This document shows, in pieces, positions 50,537-59,342 of a DNA stretch of 64,000 nt. Origin of the DNA: Pimelobacter simplex (lineage in GTDB: Bacteria > Actinomycetota > Actinomycetes > Propionibacteriales > Nocardioidaceae); assembly GCF_024662235.1 (NCBI RefSeq), contig NZ_CP096276.1:1426001-1490000 (forward strand). The letters run 5' to 3'. Within the stretch, counting starts at the first letter, position 1, and every line of letters begins with the position of its first letter. The notes beneath the pieces were generated by a model that worked only from the letters and a program-made list of their open reading frames with translations, was not told where the DNA came from and made no database searches. The position numbers and the translations under genes are program-made.

Positions 50537-52582
50537 TCACCAGTGCACGCCCCGGAACAGCTGGGCGAGCAGCATCTGCTCGGTCTCCCGGTGGTTCGAG
50601 GCGGGCGCCTCCTCGGCCGCGGCGGCCGCCGACGAGGCGGGCTTCTGGCCCTTGGCGGCGGCCGAGTCCGGGAACACCTGGTAGGCCAGGTTGAGCACCC
50701 GGAAGGCCGTGCGCGGGGCGATCGTGTGGGCGAGCTCGCCGGCGGTGCCGAGGGCGGTGTTGATCTCGTGCGGCTTGTCGACCATCGCCTTGATCACCAC
50801 GTCCGCGGCCTGGGCCGGGGAGATGGTGGGGAACTTGTCGTAGATCTTGGTCGGGGCGATCATCGGCGTCCGCACGAGCGGCATGTGCACGTTGGTGAAG
50901 GTGATGCCGTGGCCGACGACCTCGGAGGAGACGACATTGCTCCAGGCGTCAAGGGCCGCCTTCGAGGCGACGTACGCCGAGAAGCGCGGCGGGTTGGTCT
51001 GCACGCCGATCGAGGAGATGTTGACGATGTGGCCCGAGCGCTGGCTGTGCAGCTGGGGCATGAGGCCCATGACGAGGCGGATCGCGCCGAAGTAGTTGAG
51101 CTGCATGGTGCGCTCGAAGTCGTGGAAGCGGTCCTGGGAGAGCTTCAGGGAGCGGCGGATGGAGCGGCCGGCGTTGTTGATGACGTAGTCGACGCTCGGC
51201 AGGTCGGTGCTCAGCTGCTCGCAGAGGCGGTCGATGGCCTCGAGGTCGGACAGGTCGCAGGGGAAGACCTCGGCGCGGCCGCCGCGCATCTCGATGATGG
51301 CCTTGGTGGCCTCGAGCTTCTCCTTGCCGCGGGCGACGAGGACGGGGATGCCGCCGGCCTGGGCGACCTTGAGGGCGACGACCTGGCCGATGCCGGAGGA
51401 GGCGCCGGTGATGACGACGTACTTGTCCTTGAGGGCGGCGACGGCCTTGGGGTCGCGGCCGGTGGCGTCGTCGAGGTTCTCCTCCCAGTAGCCCCACAGG
51501 GCGCGGGCGTAGGTCTCCAGGGGCGGGACGCTGATGCCGGAGCCGGTGAGGGCGCGCTCGGTGGCGCGGGAGTCGAAGACCGAGGGGAACGAGGTGTGGG
51601 CGAGGACCTCGGCCGGGATCCCGAGCCGGCCGACGGTCTGGTCGAGGACGAGCTGGGCCGGGGTGCTGCGCAGGACGGCGTTCATCAGGTTGATGGGGCG
51701 CAGGGCGCGGGGGAGCAGGGCGAGAGGTCCGGCGGTGGTGACCGAGCGGTCGACGGGGGTCGCGAAGCGCGGGGCGCCGGCGGCGCCGCAGAAGGCGTTG
51801 ATCATCTCGATCACCGGCTGCGGCTCGGGGTTGACCAGGTGGAAGGCCTCGCCGTCGTGGTCGGGGACGTGGGCGAGGTGGTCCATCGCCTTGGCGACGT
51901 AGTCGACCGGCACCAGGTTGGTGTCGCCGAGGTCGAGCCCGACGAGGGGGAGCCAGGCCGGCAGGGCGTCGCGGAGGCGCTTGATGACGGGGAAGAAGTA
52001 GTACGGACCGTCGATCTTGTCCATCGCGCCGGTCTCGGAGTGGCCGACCACGATCGCCGGGCGGTAGACCCGCCAGGGGATGGTGGCCTCGTCGCGGACG
52101 ATCTTCTCGGACTCGTACTTCGTCCGGTGGTACGGCGACGGGAGCGGCTGGCCCTCCTCGAACATCGTCTCGTCGAAGCGGCCGTGGTAGTCCCCGGCCG
52201 CCGCGACCGAGGACACCTGGTGGAACACCCCGGCCCGGAGCGACTCGGCCAGGGTGAGGGCGTTGCGGGTGCCGTCGATGTTCATCGCGTCGTTGGTCGC
52301 GTCGTCGGCGGTGATGTCGTAGATGGCCGCGAGGTGGAAGAAGTGGTCGATCGTGCCGGCGTGCTCGGCGACCCAGTCGGGGTCGACGCCGAGGCCGGGC
52401 TGGGTGAGGTCGCCGACCACGGGCTGGACCCGGTCGGAGCCCCACTGCCGCACGAGCGCCTCCATGCGCGGGAGCGACGACGCGCGCACGAGCACGAAGA
52501 CCGGACCCTCGCGGTGGTCGACGAGCTCGGCGATGAGGTGGCGCCCGATGAAGCCGGTGGCGCCGGTCACGAAGTAGGCCAT
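50537..52582 (-). CDS. Fatty acyl-CoA reductase fusion (AcrA1-like: NAD-binding_4 plus SDR)
   Basis: A 681-residue fusion of two Rossmann enzymes. The N-terminal half (about 1-370) is an extended-SDR/male-sterility type thioester reductase with FVTGATGFIGRHL at the start and the YHRTKYESEK catalytic Tyr/Lys pair near 148-157. The C-terminal half (about 385-640) is a classical SDR with VVITGASSGIGQV and the active site YVASKAALDAW. This order is that of mycobacterial AcrA1 (Rv3391) and bacterial fatty acyl-CoA reductases that make fatty aldehydes and alcohols for waxes. An Ala-rich tail ends it. The start ATG at 52582 is six bases from TAGCGT. Confidence 0.87.
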   Translation of the reverse strand: MAYFVTGATGFIGRHLIAELVDHREGPVFVLVRASSLPRMEALVRQWGSDRVQPVVGDLTQPGLGVDPDWVAEHAGTIDHFFHLAAIYDITADDATNDAMNIDGTRNALTLAESLRAGVFHQVSSVAAAGDYHGRFDETMFEEGQPLPSPYHRTKYESEKIVRDEATIPWRVYRPAIVVGHSETGAMDKIDGPYYFFPVIKRLRDALPAWLPLVGLDLGDTNLVPVDYVAKAMDHLAHVPDHDGEAFHLVNPEPQPVIEMINAFCGAAGAPRFATPVDRSVTTAGPLALLPRALRPINLMNAVLRSTPAQLVLDQTVGRLGIPAEVLAHTSFPSVFDSRATERALTGSGISVPPLETYARALWGYWEENLDDATGRDPKAVAALKDKYVVITGASSGIGQVVALKVAQAGGIPVLVARGKEKLEATKAIIEMRGGRAEVFPCDLSDLEAIDRLCEQLSTDLPSVDYVINNAGRSIRRSLKLSQDRFHDFERTMQLNYFGAIRLVMGLMPQLHSQRSGHIVNISSIGVQTNPPRFSAYVASKAALDAWSNVVSSEVVGHGITFTNVHMPLVRTPMIAPTKIYDKFPTISPAQAADVVIKAMVDKPHEINTALGTAGELAHTIAPRTAFRVLNLAYQVFPDSAAAKGQKPASSAAAAAEEAPASNHRETEQMLLAQLFRGVHW

Positions 52583-52594
52583 GCGCGCACGCTA
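52583..52594 (-). promoter_or_regulatory. Putative leaderless -10 of the acyl reductase gene
   Basis: Minus-strand TAGCGT (52594-52589), six bases, ATG at 52582. Confidence 0.5.
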
Positions 52595-52628
52595 CGCGCT
52601 TTTGCCCGGTCGCGGACCGGGCTGCGGC

Positions 52629-53615
52629 CTACTGGTCGCCGCCGCCGAACATGATCTCGTCCCAGCTCGGGACGGAGGCGCGGCCGCGCTTCTTCTGCAC
52701 CGGACGGCGGTGCCGGGCGCGCTCGGCCTCCGCCTCGGCCTCCGCCTCGGCGTCGGCGTCGGACGCGGCGTCCGGCGTGGCCAGGGTGTCGGCCTCGGCC
52801 TCGATCGCGGACTCGGGTGCCGTGGCGCGGAGCGGCTCGTCGGCGGGTGCGGCCGGCGCGGGGGCGGCGGGCACCTCGTCGAAGGCGTCGCCCAGGGGCA
52901 GCGCGGCGTCGCCGAGCGGCAGCTCCTCGGCCGGTACGGCGGCCAGCCGCCGCTCGCGCACCTGCTGGAGGTCGTCGCGGGCCGGCGGGGCGGCGACGGG
53001 CAGCACGTCGCCGATCAGCCAGCGGGCGTCGTCGTTGTCGGAGAGCACGTAGTTGCCCGGGGCGTCGTAGGTGAACCGGGCGATGCCACCGCGCTCGTCG
53101 GTGTCGAAGGTGCCGGTGAGCACCCAGCGGCCGGTGTCGCGGCGGTAGGCGTCCCACACGACGGTCGTCGGGTCGGCGCCGCGCCCGCGCAGGTGCGCGG
53201 CGACGGCGTCGCCGAGGACCCGGCTCTGGGCCTGGCCGGTGCCCTCGCCGGGGGTGCGGCGCACGGAGGCCTTCTGGGCGCGTCCGGCGACGTGCTCGCG
53301 CTCGGCGAGGACCGGTCCGACATAGGGCATGATCGCCTCGACCGTGGTGCCGGCGGCCTCGGCGACCGTCTCGGCGGACTCGCCGGCGCGGATCCGGGTC
53401 TGGATCTCGCGGGGCCGGATGCTGCTGCTCATCGGGGTCTCCAATCGACGCGGTGAGTCACCACGCACCGCGGTGCGGAGCTCAGGCGTGATGTCGAGGG
53501 TGTAGGTGGTGCCCTGCTCGTCCACCAGCTGCAGGCGGCGCGGGGTGGTGCCCGCGGCGAGGGTGAGGCGCACGGGGCGGTCCGTGCCGCCCTGGTCCGC
53601 CATGTCGCTCATCAT
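52629..53615 (-). CDS. sepH: Septation protein SepH (DUF3071)
   Basis: A 328-residue actinobacterial cell-division protein known to stimulate FtsZ assembly. The N-terminal DUF3071 region (about 10-180) contains the conserved helix-turn-helix part SSSIRPREIQTRIRAGESAE near 63-82 and AEAAGTTVEAIMPYV. A long acidic, Ala/Glu-rich disordered linker (about 235-300, with an AE repeat) follows. The C-terminus ends in the conserved ASVPSWDEIMFG. Three in-frame ATGs (53615, 53612, 53603) lie around a GAGGGA site; 53612 or 53603 may be the true start. Its presence supports an actinobacterial genome. Confidence 0.93.
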   Translation of the reverse strand: MMSDMADQGGTDRPVRLTLAAGTTPRRLQLVDEQGTTYTLDITPELRTAVRGDSPRRLETPMSSSIRPREIQTRIRAGESAETVAEAAGTTVEAIMPYVGPVLAEREHVAGRAQKASVRRTPGEGTGQAQSRVLGDAVAAHLRGRGADPTTVVWDAYRRDTGRWVLTGTFDTDERGGIARFTYDAPGNYVLSDNDDARWLIGDVLPVAAPPARDDLQQVRERRLAAVPAEELPLGDAALPLGDAFDEVPAAPAPAAPADEPLRATAPESAIEAEADTLATPDAASDADAEAEAEAEAERARHRRPVQKKRGRASVPSWDEIMFGGGDQ

Positions 53616-53725
53616 TCCCTCGGGTCGTCTGCAGTTCTTGAAGGTGCTGAAAGGTGCTGGTCGCCTGCTCGGACGAGCCTACGCCGCGCGGCTCCCCGGA
53701 GCGGGACCCACGCCGGGCGCGCCGG

Positions 53726-54157
53726 TCATTTGTCGACAATGGGCGCGGCCGCGCGCGACCAGCGGGCCTTGCCGCGCACGTAGAGCCACGCCTCGCCCTG
53801 GCGCCGGAACCGGCTGACCTCGTGCAGTGCCCCGGGGACGCCGTCGATCTCGTGGCGGGCGAGGAACTCCACGACGCCGCGCTTCTCGCCGATCCCGCCG
53901 CCGTCGGCACCGAGCACCTCCAGGCCGGTCCAGCGGATCCGGTCGTCCAGGTCGAGGGACGGCGGCCGGGTGGCGGGGTGCCAGGTGTGCAGCAGGTACG
54001 ACGCGAGCCCCTTGGTGAACGCCGAGTACCGCGAGCGCATCAGCTCCTCGGCCGTCGGCGCCGAGCCCGGCGCGCGGTGGAAGGGCCGGCAGCAGTCGTC
54101 GTAGGTCCGCCCGGAGTCGCAGGGACAGGCCGGCCGGCCGCCGGCGGCCTCAGGCAC
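53726..54157 (-). CDS. YchJ/UPF0225 family protein with SEC-C-type metal site
   Basis: A 143-residue protein. The N-terminal zinc-binding motif is CPCDSGRTYDDCCRPFH at 11-27. It is followed by the YchJ middle domain with AEELMRSRYSAF near 36-47 and the strand VVEFLARHEIDG. The NTF2-like fold is typical of this family, whose function is unknown. It starts with GTG and overlaps the upstream lactone oxidase gene by eight bases, so it is translated from the same mRNA. No partner role is evident from the sequence. Confidence 0.88.
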   Translation of the reverse strand: MPEAAGGRPACPCDSGRTYDDCCRPFHRAPGSAPTAEELMRSRYSAFTKGLASYLLHTWHPATRPPSLDLDDRIRWTGLEVLGADGGGIGEKRGVVEFLARHEIDGVPGALHEVSRFRRQGEAWLYVRGKARWSRAAAPIVDK

Positions 54158-55469
54158 CGAGCACCCGGTCGAGGTAGGCGTTGGTGAACACCCGGTCGGG
54201 GTCGAGCCGGTCGCGCAGCACGAGGAAGTCGGCGAAGCGCGGGTAGAGCGGCGCCAGCCCCTCGACCCCGCGGGTGTGCAGCTTGCCCCAGTGCGGACGG
54301 CCCTCGTGGGCGCGCATGATCGGCTCGAGCAGCCCGAAGTAGGCCGTGTGGTCGGCGCGGTGGTGGGTGTGGAAGGCCAGGTAGAACGAGTCGCGCTGGT
54401 ACGACGTCGACAGCGCCACGTCGTCGGGCGGCGCGACCCGGATCTCGACCGGGAACGACACCTTCAGGCCCGAGCGCTCGAAGGCGGTGCGGCACTCGCG
54501 CAGCACGTCGAGGCCGACCTCGCGCGGGACGGCGTACTCCATCTCGCGGAAGACGACATTGCGCTCGGTGGTGAACACCCGGTGCGCGATGTCGGCGTAG
54601 GTGCGCGGGCCGAGCAGCCGCGACGCGAACCGGTTGGCCGCCGGGATCGCCCGCGGGGCCAGGTTGAGCGCGGCGGTCTGGGCGCCGAAGACCTTGTTGG
54701 AGAGCAGCTCGTCGTCGAGCCAGGCCCGCCAGCGGGGGAGCGGCTCGGCCGCGGAGAGGTCGGTGCCGACCCGGGTGTTGCGCTTGGTCAGCATCCGGTC
54801 GGAGTGGGGGAACCAGTACATGTCGACGTGGTCGTGGGCCGCGGTGAGGTCGTCGAAGGACGCCATCGCGTCGGCCCACGACATCGGCTGCTCCTCGGCC
54901 CGCAGCAGGAAGAGCGGCTCGACCGCGAAGGTGAGCGTGACGAGCACGCCGAGCGCGCCGAGGCCGACCCGGCCGAGCGCGAGGACGTCGGGGTTCTCGG
55001 TGGCCGAGGCGCGCAGCACCTCGCCGGTGCCGGTGACCAGCTCGAAGCCGACGACCTGGGCGGCCAGGCCGGCGGCGCGGCCGCCGGTGCCGTGGGTACC
55101 GGTGGAGATCGCCCCGGCCAGGGTCTGCTCGGCGATGTCGCCCATGTTGTGCAGGCTCAGGCCGAGGCGCGCGAGCTCGGCGTTGAACACCTTGAGCTGG
55201 GTGCCGGCGAGCGCGGTGACGGTCATCGCCTCGCGGTCGACGGCGACGATGCCGCGCATCCGGTCGGGGCGCAGGTGGATGTCGTCGGGCACCGCGATGC
55301 CGGTGAAGCTGTGCCCGGTGCCGGCGGCCTTCACGGTGCGTCCGGCGGCGCGGGCCCGGGTCACCAGGTCGGCGACCTCGGTCGCGTCGGCCGGTGCCGC
55401 GACCTGGAGCCCGGTCGCGGACTCCAGGCCGGACCAGTTACGCCAGGTGCTCGGCTGGGGGGTGCTCAT
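54150..55469 (-). CDS. FAD-linked sugar-1,4-lactone oxidase (D-arabinono-/L-gulono-lactone oxidase type)
   Basis: A 439-residue VAO-family flavoenzyme. The FAD-binding N-terminal half contains KAAGTGHSFTGIAVPD near 46-61, and the conserved GAISTGTHGTGG segment near 110-121. The C-terminal ALO domain ends with the characteristic RPHWGKLH motif near 394-401. It would oxidise an aldono-lactone with O2 to an ascorbate-like product; the mycobacterial homologue acts on L-gulono-lactone with a different acceptor. Its first 32 bases overlap the end of the MFS gene. A TAGCGT hexamer eight bases upstream could give a promoter inside that gene. Confidence 0.87.
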   Translation of the reverse strand: MSTPQPSTWRNWSGLESATGLQVAAPADATEVADLVTRARAAGRTVKAAGTGHSFTGIAVPDDIHLRPDRMRGIVAVDREAMTVTALAGTQLKVFNAELARLGLSLHNMGDIAEQTLAGAISTGTHGTGGRAAGLAAQVVGFELVTGTGEVLRASATENPDVLALGRVGLGALGVLVTLTFAVEPLFLLRAEEQPMSWADAMASFDDLTAAHDHVDMYWFPHSDRMLTKRNTRVGTDLSAAEPLPRWRAWLDDELLSNKVFGAQTAALNLAPRAIPAANRFASRLLGPRTYADIAHRVFTTERNVVFREMEYAVPREVGLDVLRECRTAFERSGLKVSFPVEIRVAPPDDVALSTSYQRDSFYLAFHTHHRADHTAYFGLLEPIMRAHEGRPHWGKLHTRGVEGLAPLYPRFADFLVLRDRLDPDRVFTNAYLDRVLGA

Positions 55470-56664
55470 GGGGACGCACGCTATCCGGCACGGCCACGAC
55501 CTTGACCAGCAGCGCGCCGATCAGGGCCAGGGTCCCGCCCACCAGGCACACGAGGTACGCCGGGGAGGCGCCCGCGTGGTCGATCACGACGCCGGCGATC
55601 GCGGCGCCGGGCGCCAGCCCGACGGCGAGGCCGGTCTGGATGAAGGCCATGCCCTCGGTGAGCCGGGCCGGCGGCAGCACCTTCTCGGCCAGCGACATCG
55701 CCGCGATGAGCGTGGGGGAGACCGCGACGCCGCCGAGCAGCAGTACCACGGCCATCAGCGCGATGTTGGGGACCAGGGCGAGGGGCGCGGCGGCGAGCAT
55801 CATGCCGAAGGCGCCGATCCGCAGCCGGGTCAGCGGCCCGCGGCGCCAGGTGATCGCGCCGGAGACGACCCCGGCGAGCAGGCTGCCGAAGGCCCAGATG
55901 CCCAGCAGCACGCCCGACAGCGACTTGTGCCCCTGCTCGTCGGCGAACGCGACGGTGACCACCTCGGCGGCGCCGAAGACGATGCCGAGCGCGGCCGCGA
56001 CCAGCGTGAGCGGCGCGATCGCCCGCCACGGCATCGGTGGCCGGGTCGTGCCGGTGGGGGTCCGCGGGTGCGCGGGCGGCTCGGTGCCCCGCTGGGCGGC
56101 GAAGGCGTAGGTGCCGATCAGGCCGCAGGCCAGCGCGGTCCACAGCCCGGCGGCCGGGTGCACGCTCGTCGCGAGCACGGTCACCGCGATCGGACCGAAC
56201 AGGAAGACGGTCTCGTCGCCGACCGCCTCGTAGGAGAACGCCGTGTGCAGCCGCTCGGGCCGGTCGGCGAGGTGGTGCGACCAGCGGGCGCGCACGCAGC
56301 TGCCGACCGAGGGGAGCGAGGCTCCGGTCAGCGCGGCGAAGGCGTACGTCGTCCAGCGCGGCCAGTCCCACTCCAGGGTGCCCATCGCGAGCGCGAGCCC
56401 GGCGCCCCACACGGTGATGACGACCGGCAGCACCCGGCTCTGGCCGAGCCGGTCGATGAGGCGTCCCTGGACGATCGCGAAGCACGCGTTGGCGACCAGC
56501 GCGACCGCCGAGACCGAGCCCGCGAACGCGTAGGAGCCGGTCTGGTGCTCGGCCAGGAGGACGATGCCCAGGCCCACCATCGAGATGGGCAGCCGGGCCA
56601 CCAGACCGGTCAGGCTGAACAGCGCCGTCGCGGGCGTGAAGATCTGGCGATAGGTCTGCAACAT
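55438..56664 (-). CDS. Major facilitator superfamily transporter
   Basis: A 408-residue transporter with 12 predicted helices and the MFS loop 2-3 motif as GRLIDRLGQSRVLPV near 65-79. It resembles drug or small-molecule exporters of the actinobacterial DHA1-like group. The substrate is not predictable. The start at ATG 56664 has a GGAGGA element about 14 bases away, which is far, and the longer open frame upstream (Arg-rich) is antisense to hemH. Genes downstream (sugar-lactone oxidase, YchJ protein) overlap it and form one transcription unit, but no common pathway is obvious. Confidence 0.85.
   Translation of the reverse strand: MLQTYRQIFTPATALFSLTGLVARLPISMVGLGIVLLAEHQTGSYAFAGSVSAVALVANACFAIVQGRLIDRLGQSRVLPVVITVWGAGLALAMGTLEWDWPRWTTYAFAALTGASLPSVGSCVRARWSHHLADRPERLHTAFSYEAVGDETVFLFGPIAVTVLATSVHPAAGLWTALACGLIGTYAFAAQRGTEPPAHPRTPTGTTRPPMPWRAIAPLTLVAAALGIVFGAAEVVTVAFADEQGHKSLSGVLLGIWAFGSLLAGVVSGAITWRRGPLTRLRIGAFGMMLAAAPLALVPNIALMAVVLLLGGVAVSPTLIAAMSLAEKVLPPARLTEGMAFIQTGLAVGLAPGAAIAGVVIDHAGASPAYLVCLVGGTLALIGALLVKVVAVPDSVRPHEHPPAEHLA
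55470..55483 (-). promoter_or_regulatory. Possible internal promoter -10 of the lactone oxidase gene
   Basis: Minus-strand TAGCGT (55483-55478), eight bases, ATG at 55469, located within the 3' end of the MFS gene. Confidence 0.35.
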
Positions 56665-56684
56665 CGTGGCGTCATCGTCCTCCG

Positions 56685-56696
56685 TAGGCTGGTGCC
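56685..56696 (+). promoter_or_regulatory. Putative leaderless -10 of hemH
   Basis: TAGGCT at 56685-56690, six bases, GTG at 56697. Confidence 0.5.
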
Positions 56697-57764
56697 GTGC
56701 CGAATCCGGACCCGACTCCCTCAGTGACCGACCCCTACGACGCGCTGCTCCTGGTCTCCTTCGGCGGACCCGAGCGGCCCGAGGACGTCGTGCCGTTCCT
56801 CGAGAACGTGACCCGAGGCCGGGGGATTCCACGTGCCCGACTCGAGGAGGTCGGCCAGCACTACTTCCTGTTCGGGGGCCGCTCGCCGATCAACGACCAG
56901 AACAAGGCGCTCATCGCCGCGATCGAGCAGGACCTCGCCGAGCACGGCCTCGACCTGCCGGTCTACTGGGGCAACCGCAACTGGGCGCCCTACCTCGACG
57001 ACACGGTCGCGCAGATGGCCGCCGACGGGGTGCGCCGGGCGATCTGCGTCACCACGTCGGCGTACTCGTCGTGGTCGAGCTGCCGGCAGTACCTCGACAA
57101 CCTCGAGGGCGCGCTCGCCGCGCTGCCCGAGGGCGTCGCCGCGCCGCGGCTCGACAAGGTCCGCGCCTACTACGACCACCCGGGCTTCGTGAGCGCCAAC
57201 ACCGACGGCGTGCTGGCCGCGCTGGCGGACCTGCCCGACGAGGTGCGCGACGCGGCCCGGCTGGTGTTCGTCACCCACTCGATCCCGATCTCGATGAGCG
57301 AGAGCAGCGGACCCGAGGGCGGCGCGTACGTCGCCCAGCACCTCGACGTCGCCGCCACGGTCGCCGCCCGGGTCGCGGCCGCCACCGGCGTCGAGCGGCC
57401 CCACGAGCTCGTCTACTGCTCGCGCTCGGGTGCCCCGCACGTCCCGTGGCTCGAGCCCGACGTCAACGACCGGCTCGAGGAGCTGGCCGGTGAGGGGGCC
57501 GCGGCGGTCGTGCTGATCCCGGTCGGCTTCGTCTCCGACCACATGGAGGTCGTCTACGACCTCGACACCGAGGCGCTCGCCACCGCCGAGCGGCTCGGCA
57601 TCCCGGCCCGCCGGGCCGCCTCGGCCGGCACCCACCCGGCGTTCGTCAGCGCGATCCGCGAGCTCGTCCTGGAGCGCGCGGCCGCCGAGCGCACCGCGCC
57701 GCAGGCCTGCGTCGACCGCTGCCCGCCGGGCTGCTGCCTCGGCGCCCGGACGGCGCCGGCGTGA
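56697..57764 (+). CDS. hemH: Ferrochelatase (coproporphyrin ferrochelatase type) with C-terminal cysteine cluster
   Basis: A 355-residue enzyme that inserts iron into coproporphyrin III in the actinobacterial haem route (gene also called cpfC). The N-terminal [19 protein letters not shown] (about 17-35) and the catalytic His region in [12 protein letters not shown] (near 198-209) are conserved, as is [15 protein letters not shown] with the second acidic/His site. The end has four cysteines in [10 protein letters not shown], matching the [2Fe-2S] cluster ligands of actinobacterial ferrochelatases. A GTG at 56724 is an alternative start nearer to the family N-terminus. It overlaps the next gene by four bases. 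Confidence 0.95.
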   Translation: MPNPDPTPSVTDPYDALLLVSFGGPERPEDVVPFLENVTRGRGIPRARLEEVGQHYFLFGGRSPINDQNKALIAAIEQDLAEHGLDLPVYWGNRNWAPYLDDTVAQMAADGVRRAICVTTSAYSSWSSCRQYLDNLEGALAALPEGVAAPRLDKVRAYYDHPGFVSANTDGVLAALADLPDEVRDAARLVFVTHSIPISMSESSGPEGGAYVAQHLDVAATVAARVAAATGVERPHELVYCSRSGAPHVPWLEPDVNDRLEELAGEGAAAVVLIPVGFVSDHMEVVYDLDTEALATAERLGIPARRAASAGTHPAFVSAIRELVLERAAAERTAPQACVDRCPPGCCLGARTAPA

Positions 57765-58552
57765 CCGGTCCGGCCGCGCTGCGCGGGCTCGCCGAGGACG
57801 TCGCCCGCGAGGCCGCCGTCCTGGTCCGCGAGCACGCCGCCCAGGGCGTCTCGGTGGCGGCCACCAAGTCCAGCGAGGTCGACGTGGTCACCGCCGCGGA
57901 CCGGGCCAGCGAGGAGCTCATCCGGCGGCTGATCCTGGAGGCCCGTCCTGGTGACGGCTTCCTGGGCGAGGAGGGCGACGACGTCGTGGGCACCTCCGGG
58001 GTGCGCTGGATCGTCGACCCGATCGACGGCACCGTGAACTTCCTCTACGGCCTCCCCGAGTACGCCGTCTCGGTGGCCGCCGAGGTCGACGGCGAGGTCG
58101 TCGCGGGCGTGGTCGTCGACGTGGCCAAGCAGGTGGTCTATGCCGGTCACCGCGGCGGCGAGGCCACCCGGGACGGCCGCCCGATCGCCGTCCGGGGCCC
58201 GGCGCCGCTGGCCCACCGGCTGGTCGCGACGGGGTTCAACTACACCCGCCCGGTGCGCACGGTGCAGGCCGCCGCGGCGGCCCGGCTGCTGCCCGAGATC
58301 CGCGACCTGCGGCGGACCGGCTCGTGCGCGCTGGACCTGTGCCGGGTCGCCGAGGGAGCGCTCGACGGCTACGTCGAGGAGGGGGTCCACCTCTGGGACC
58401 ACGCCGCCGGAGGGCTCATCGCCCGGCTCGCCGGAGCCCGCCTCCTGGTCACTGTCGGGGCCGCCGGGACCGAGGCCGTGGTGTGTGCTCCGGCACACGG
58501 TTTCGAGGAGCTGCTGTCCGCCGTTCGGACGGCCGGGTTCCTCCGGGAATAG
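57761..58552 (+). CDS. Inositol monophosphatase family protein
   Basis: A 263-residue Mg-dependent phosphatase of the IMPase/FBPase superfamily. Motif 1 is [10 protein letters not shown] followed by [17 protein letters not shown] near 86-102 (the DPxDGT metal site), and motif 2 is [17 protein letters not shown] near 215-231. It could dephosphorylate inositol-1-phosphate for mycothiol or phosphatidylinositol synthesis, or histidinol phosphate. It starts with GTG inside the hemH stop, so it is co-translated with ferrochelatase, an arrangement with no obvious pathway link. Confidence 0.9.
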   Translation: MTGPAALRGLAEDVAREAAVLVREHAAQGVSVAATKSSEVDVVTAADRASEELIRRLILEARPGDGFLGEEGDDVVGTSGVRWIVDPIDGTVNFLYGLPEYAVSVAAEVDGEVVAGVVVDVAKQVVYAGHRGGEATRDGRPIAVRGPAPLAHRLVATGFNYTRPVRTVQAAAAARLLPEIRDLRRTGSCALDLCRVAEGALDGYVEEGVHLWDHAAGGLIARLAGARLLVTVGAAGTEAVVCAPAHGFEELLSAVRTAGFLRE

Positions 58553-58688
58553 GCGGCGTCCGGTCGCTGTTCTGCCGACTCGCATCGCCCCGGGTGGTCA
58601 CACCTTGGACCGATGGTGCACAATCTGCCGCGCCGATCCGCACGCCGTGCGGACGGCCGGCAAGCCGAGGGGAGAGAGCACACACGTC

Positions 58689-58979
58689 ATGGCGACTGAC
58701 TACGACGCACCGCGCAAGAACGAGGACGAGCAGTCCGAGGAGAGCATCGAAGAGCTCAAGGCGCGCCGCCACGACAAGAACTCCGGCAAGGTCGACGAGG
58801 ACGAGACGGAGGCCGCGGAAGCCTTCGAGCTCCCCGGCGCCGACCTGTCGCACGAGGAGCTCGCCGTCGAGGTGAAGCCCAAGCAGGACGACGAGTTCAC
58901 CTGCATGAGCTGCTTCCTGGTCCACCACCGCAGTCAGCTGGCGGACCCGAAGAAGATGATCTGCAGGGACTGCGCCTGA
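58689..58979 (+). CDS. DUF4193 zinc-ribbon protein
   Basis: A 96-residue acidic protein of DUF4193, conserved across actinobacteria. The first two thirds are Glu/Asp/Lys-rich (SEESIEELKARRHDKNSGK). The C-terminus is a zinc ribbon with cysteine pairs in TCMSC and CRDC and the phrase FLVHHRSQLAD between them. The function is unknown; resemblance to RNA polymerase-binding small proteins is sometimes noted. The start ATG follows a GGGGAGAGAG site. The 136-base gap before it includes a CCGCAC-GCC-GTGCGG hairpin. A strong terminator follows immediately. Confidence 0.92.
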   Translation: MATDYDAPRKNEDEQSEESIEELKARRHDKNSGKVDEDETEAAEAFELPGADLSHEELAVEVKPKQDDEFTCMSCFLVHHRSQLADPKKMICRDCA

Positions 58980-58984
58980 CAGAC

Positions 58985-59028
58985 GACAACGGCCGTGGCG
59001 GTCTGACCGCCACGGCCGTCTCGTTGTC
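58985..59028. terminator. Terminator after the DUF4193 gene
   Basis: A 14-bp perfect stem (58989-59002 with 59006-59019; ACGGCCGTGGCGGT and its complement) and a CTG loop, followed by TCTCGTTGTC. It lies between convergent genes and could serve both. Confidence 0.8.
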
Positions 59029-59039
59029 CCCTGGCGCGC

Positions 59040-59330
59040 TCAGGCGCCGTCCTTGCGCAGCCCCGGCGGCAGCTGGCCGGTCGAGCGCAGGTAGTAGCCG
59101 GCGGCCCGGCGCTGGGCCAGCATCTTGGCGAGCGCGACGAAGGTGCCGCTGACCGCGGCCCACGCGACCGCCTCCCAGACGTCGACGTCGGGGTCGGCGG
59201 GGTTCACCGGCGGCTGCTTGCCGGTCGCGGCCCGCCAGCCGGTGTCGAGACCCTTCTTCGCCACGGCCGCCGCGCCGAGCGCGGCGACGAGGGAGAACGC
59301 CGACCAGACCTTGGAGCTGTCGTTTGCCAT
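59040..59330 (-). CDS. DUF4235 membrane protein
   Basis: A 96-residue protein of DUF4235 with two hydrophobic segments (about 8-24 and 53-70). They are joined by a polar loop with GWRAATGKQPPVNPADPDVDVWEAV, typical of the family. The C-terminus is short and basic. The function is unknown. The ATG at 59330 is six bases from a TAGGCT hexamer and has no Shine-Dalgarno. It is located in the conserved actinobacterial block with DUF3093 and dut. Confidence 0.88.
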   Translation of the reverse strand: MANDSSKVWSAFSLVAALGAAAVAKKGLDTGWRAATGKQPPVNPADPDVDVWEAVAWAAVSGTFVALAKMLAQRRAAGYYLRSTGQLPPGLRKDGA

Positions 59331-59342
59331 GCCCGGAGCCTA
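59331..59342 (-). promoter_or_regulatory. Putative leaderless -10 of the DUF4235 gene
   Basis: Minus-strand TAGGCT (59342-59337), six bases, ATG at 59330. It overlaps the stop codon region of the DUF3093 gene. Confidence 0.5.

Noticed and set aside
53634..53660. GAAGGTGCTGAAAGGTGCTGG direct repeat upstream of sepH
   Set aside because: Only two imperfect short copies without symmetry or obvious promoter spacing; likely chance.
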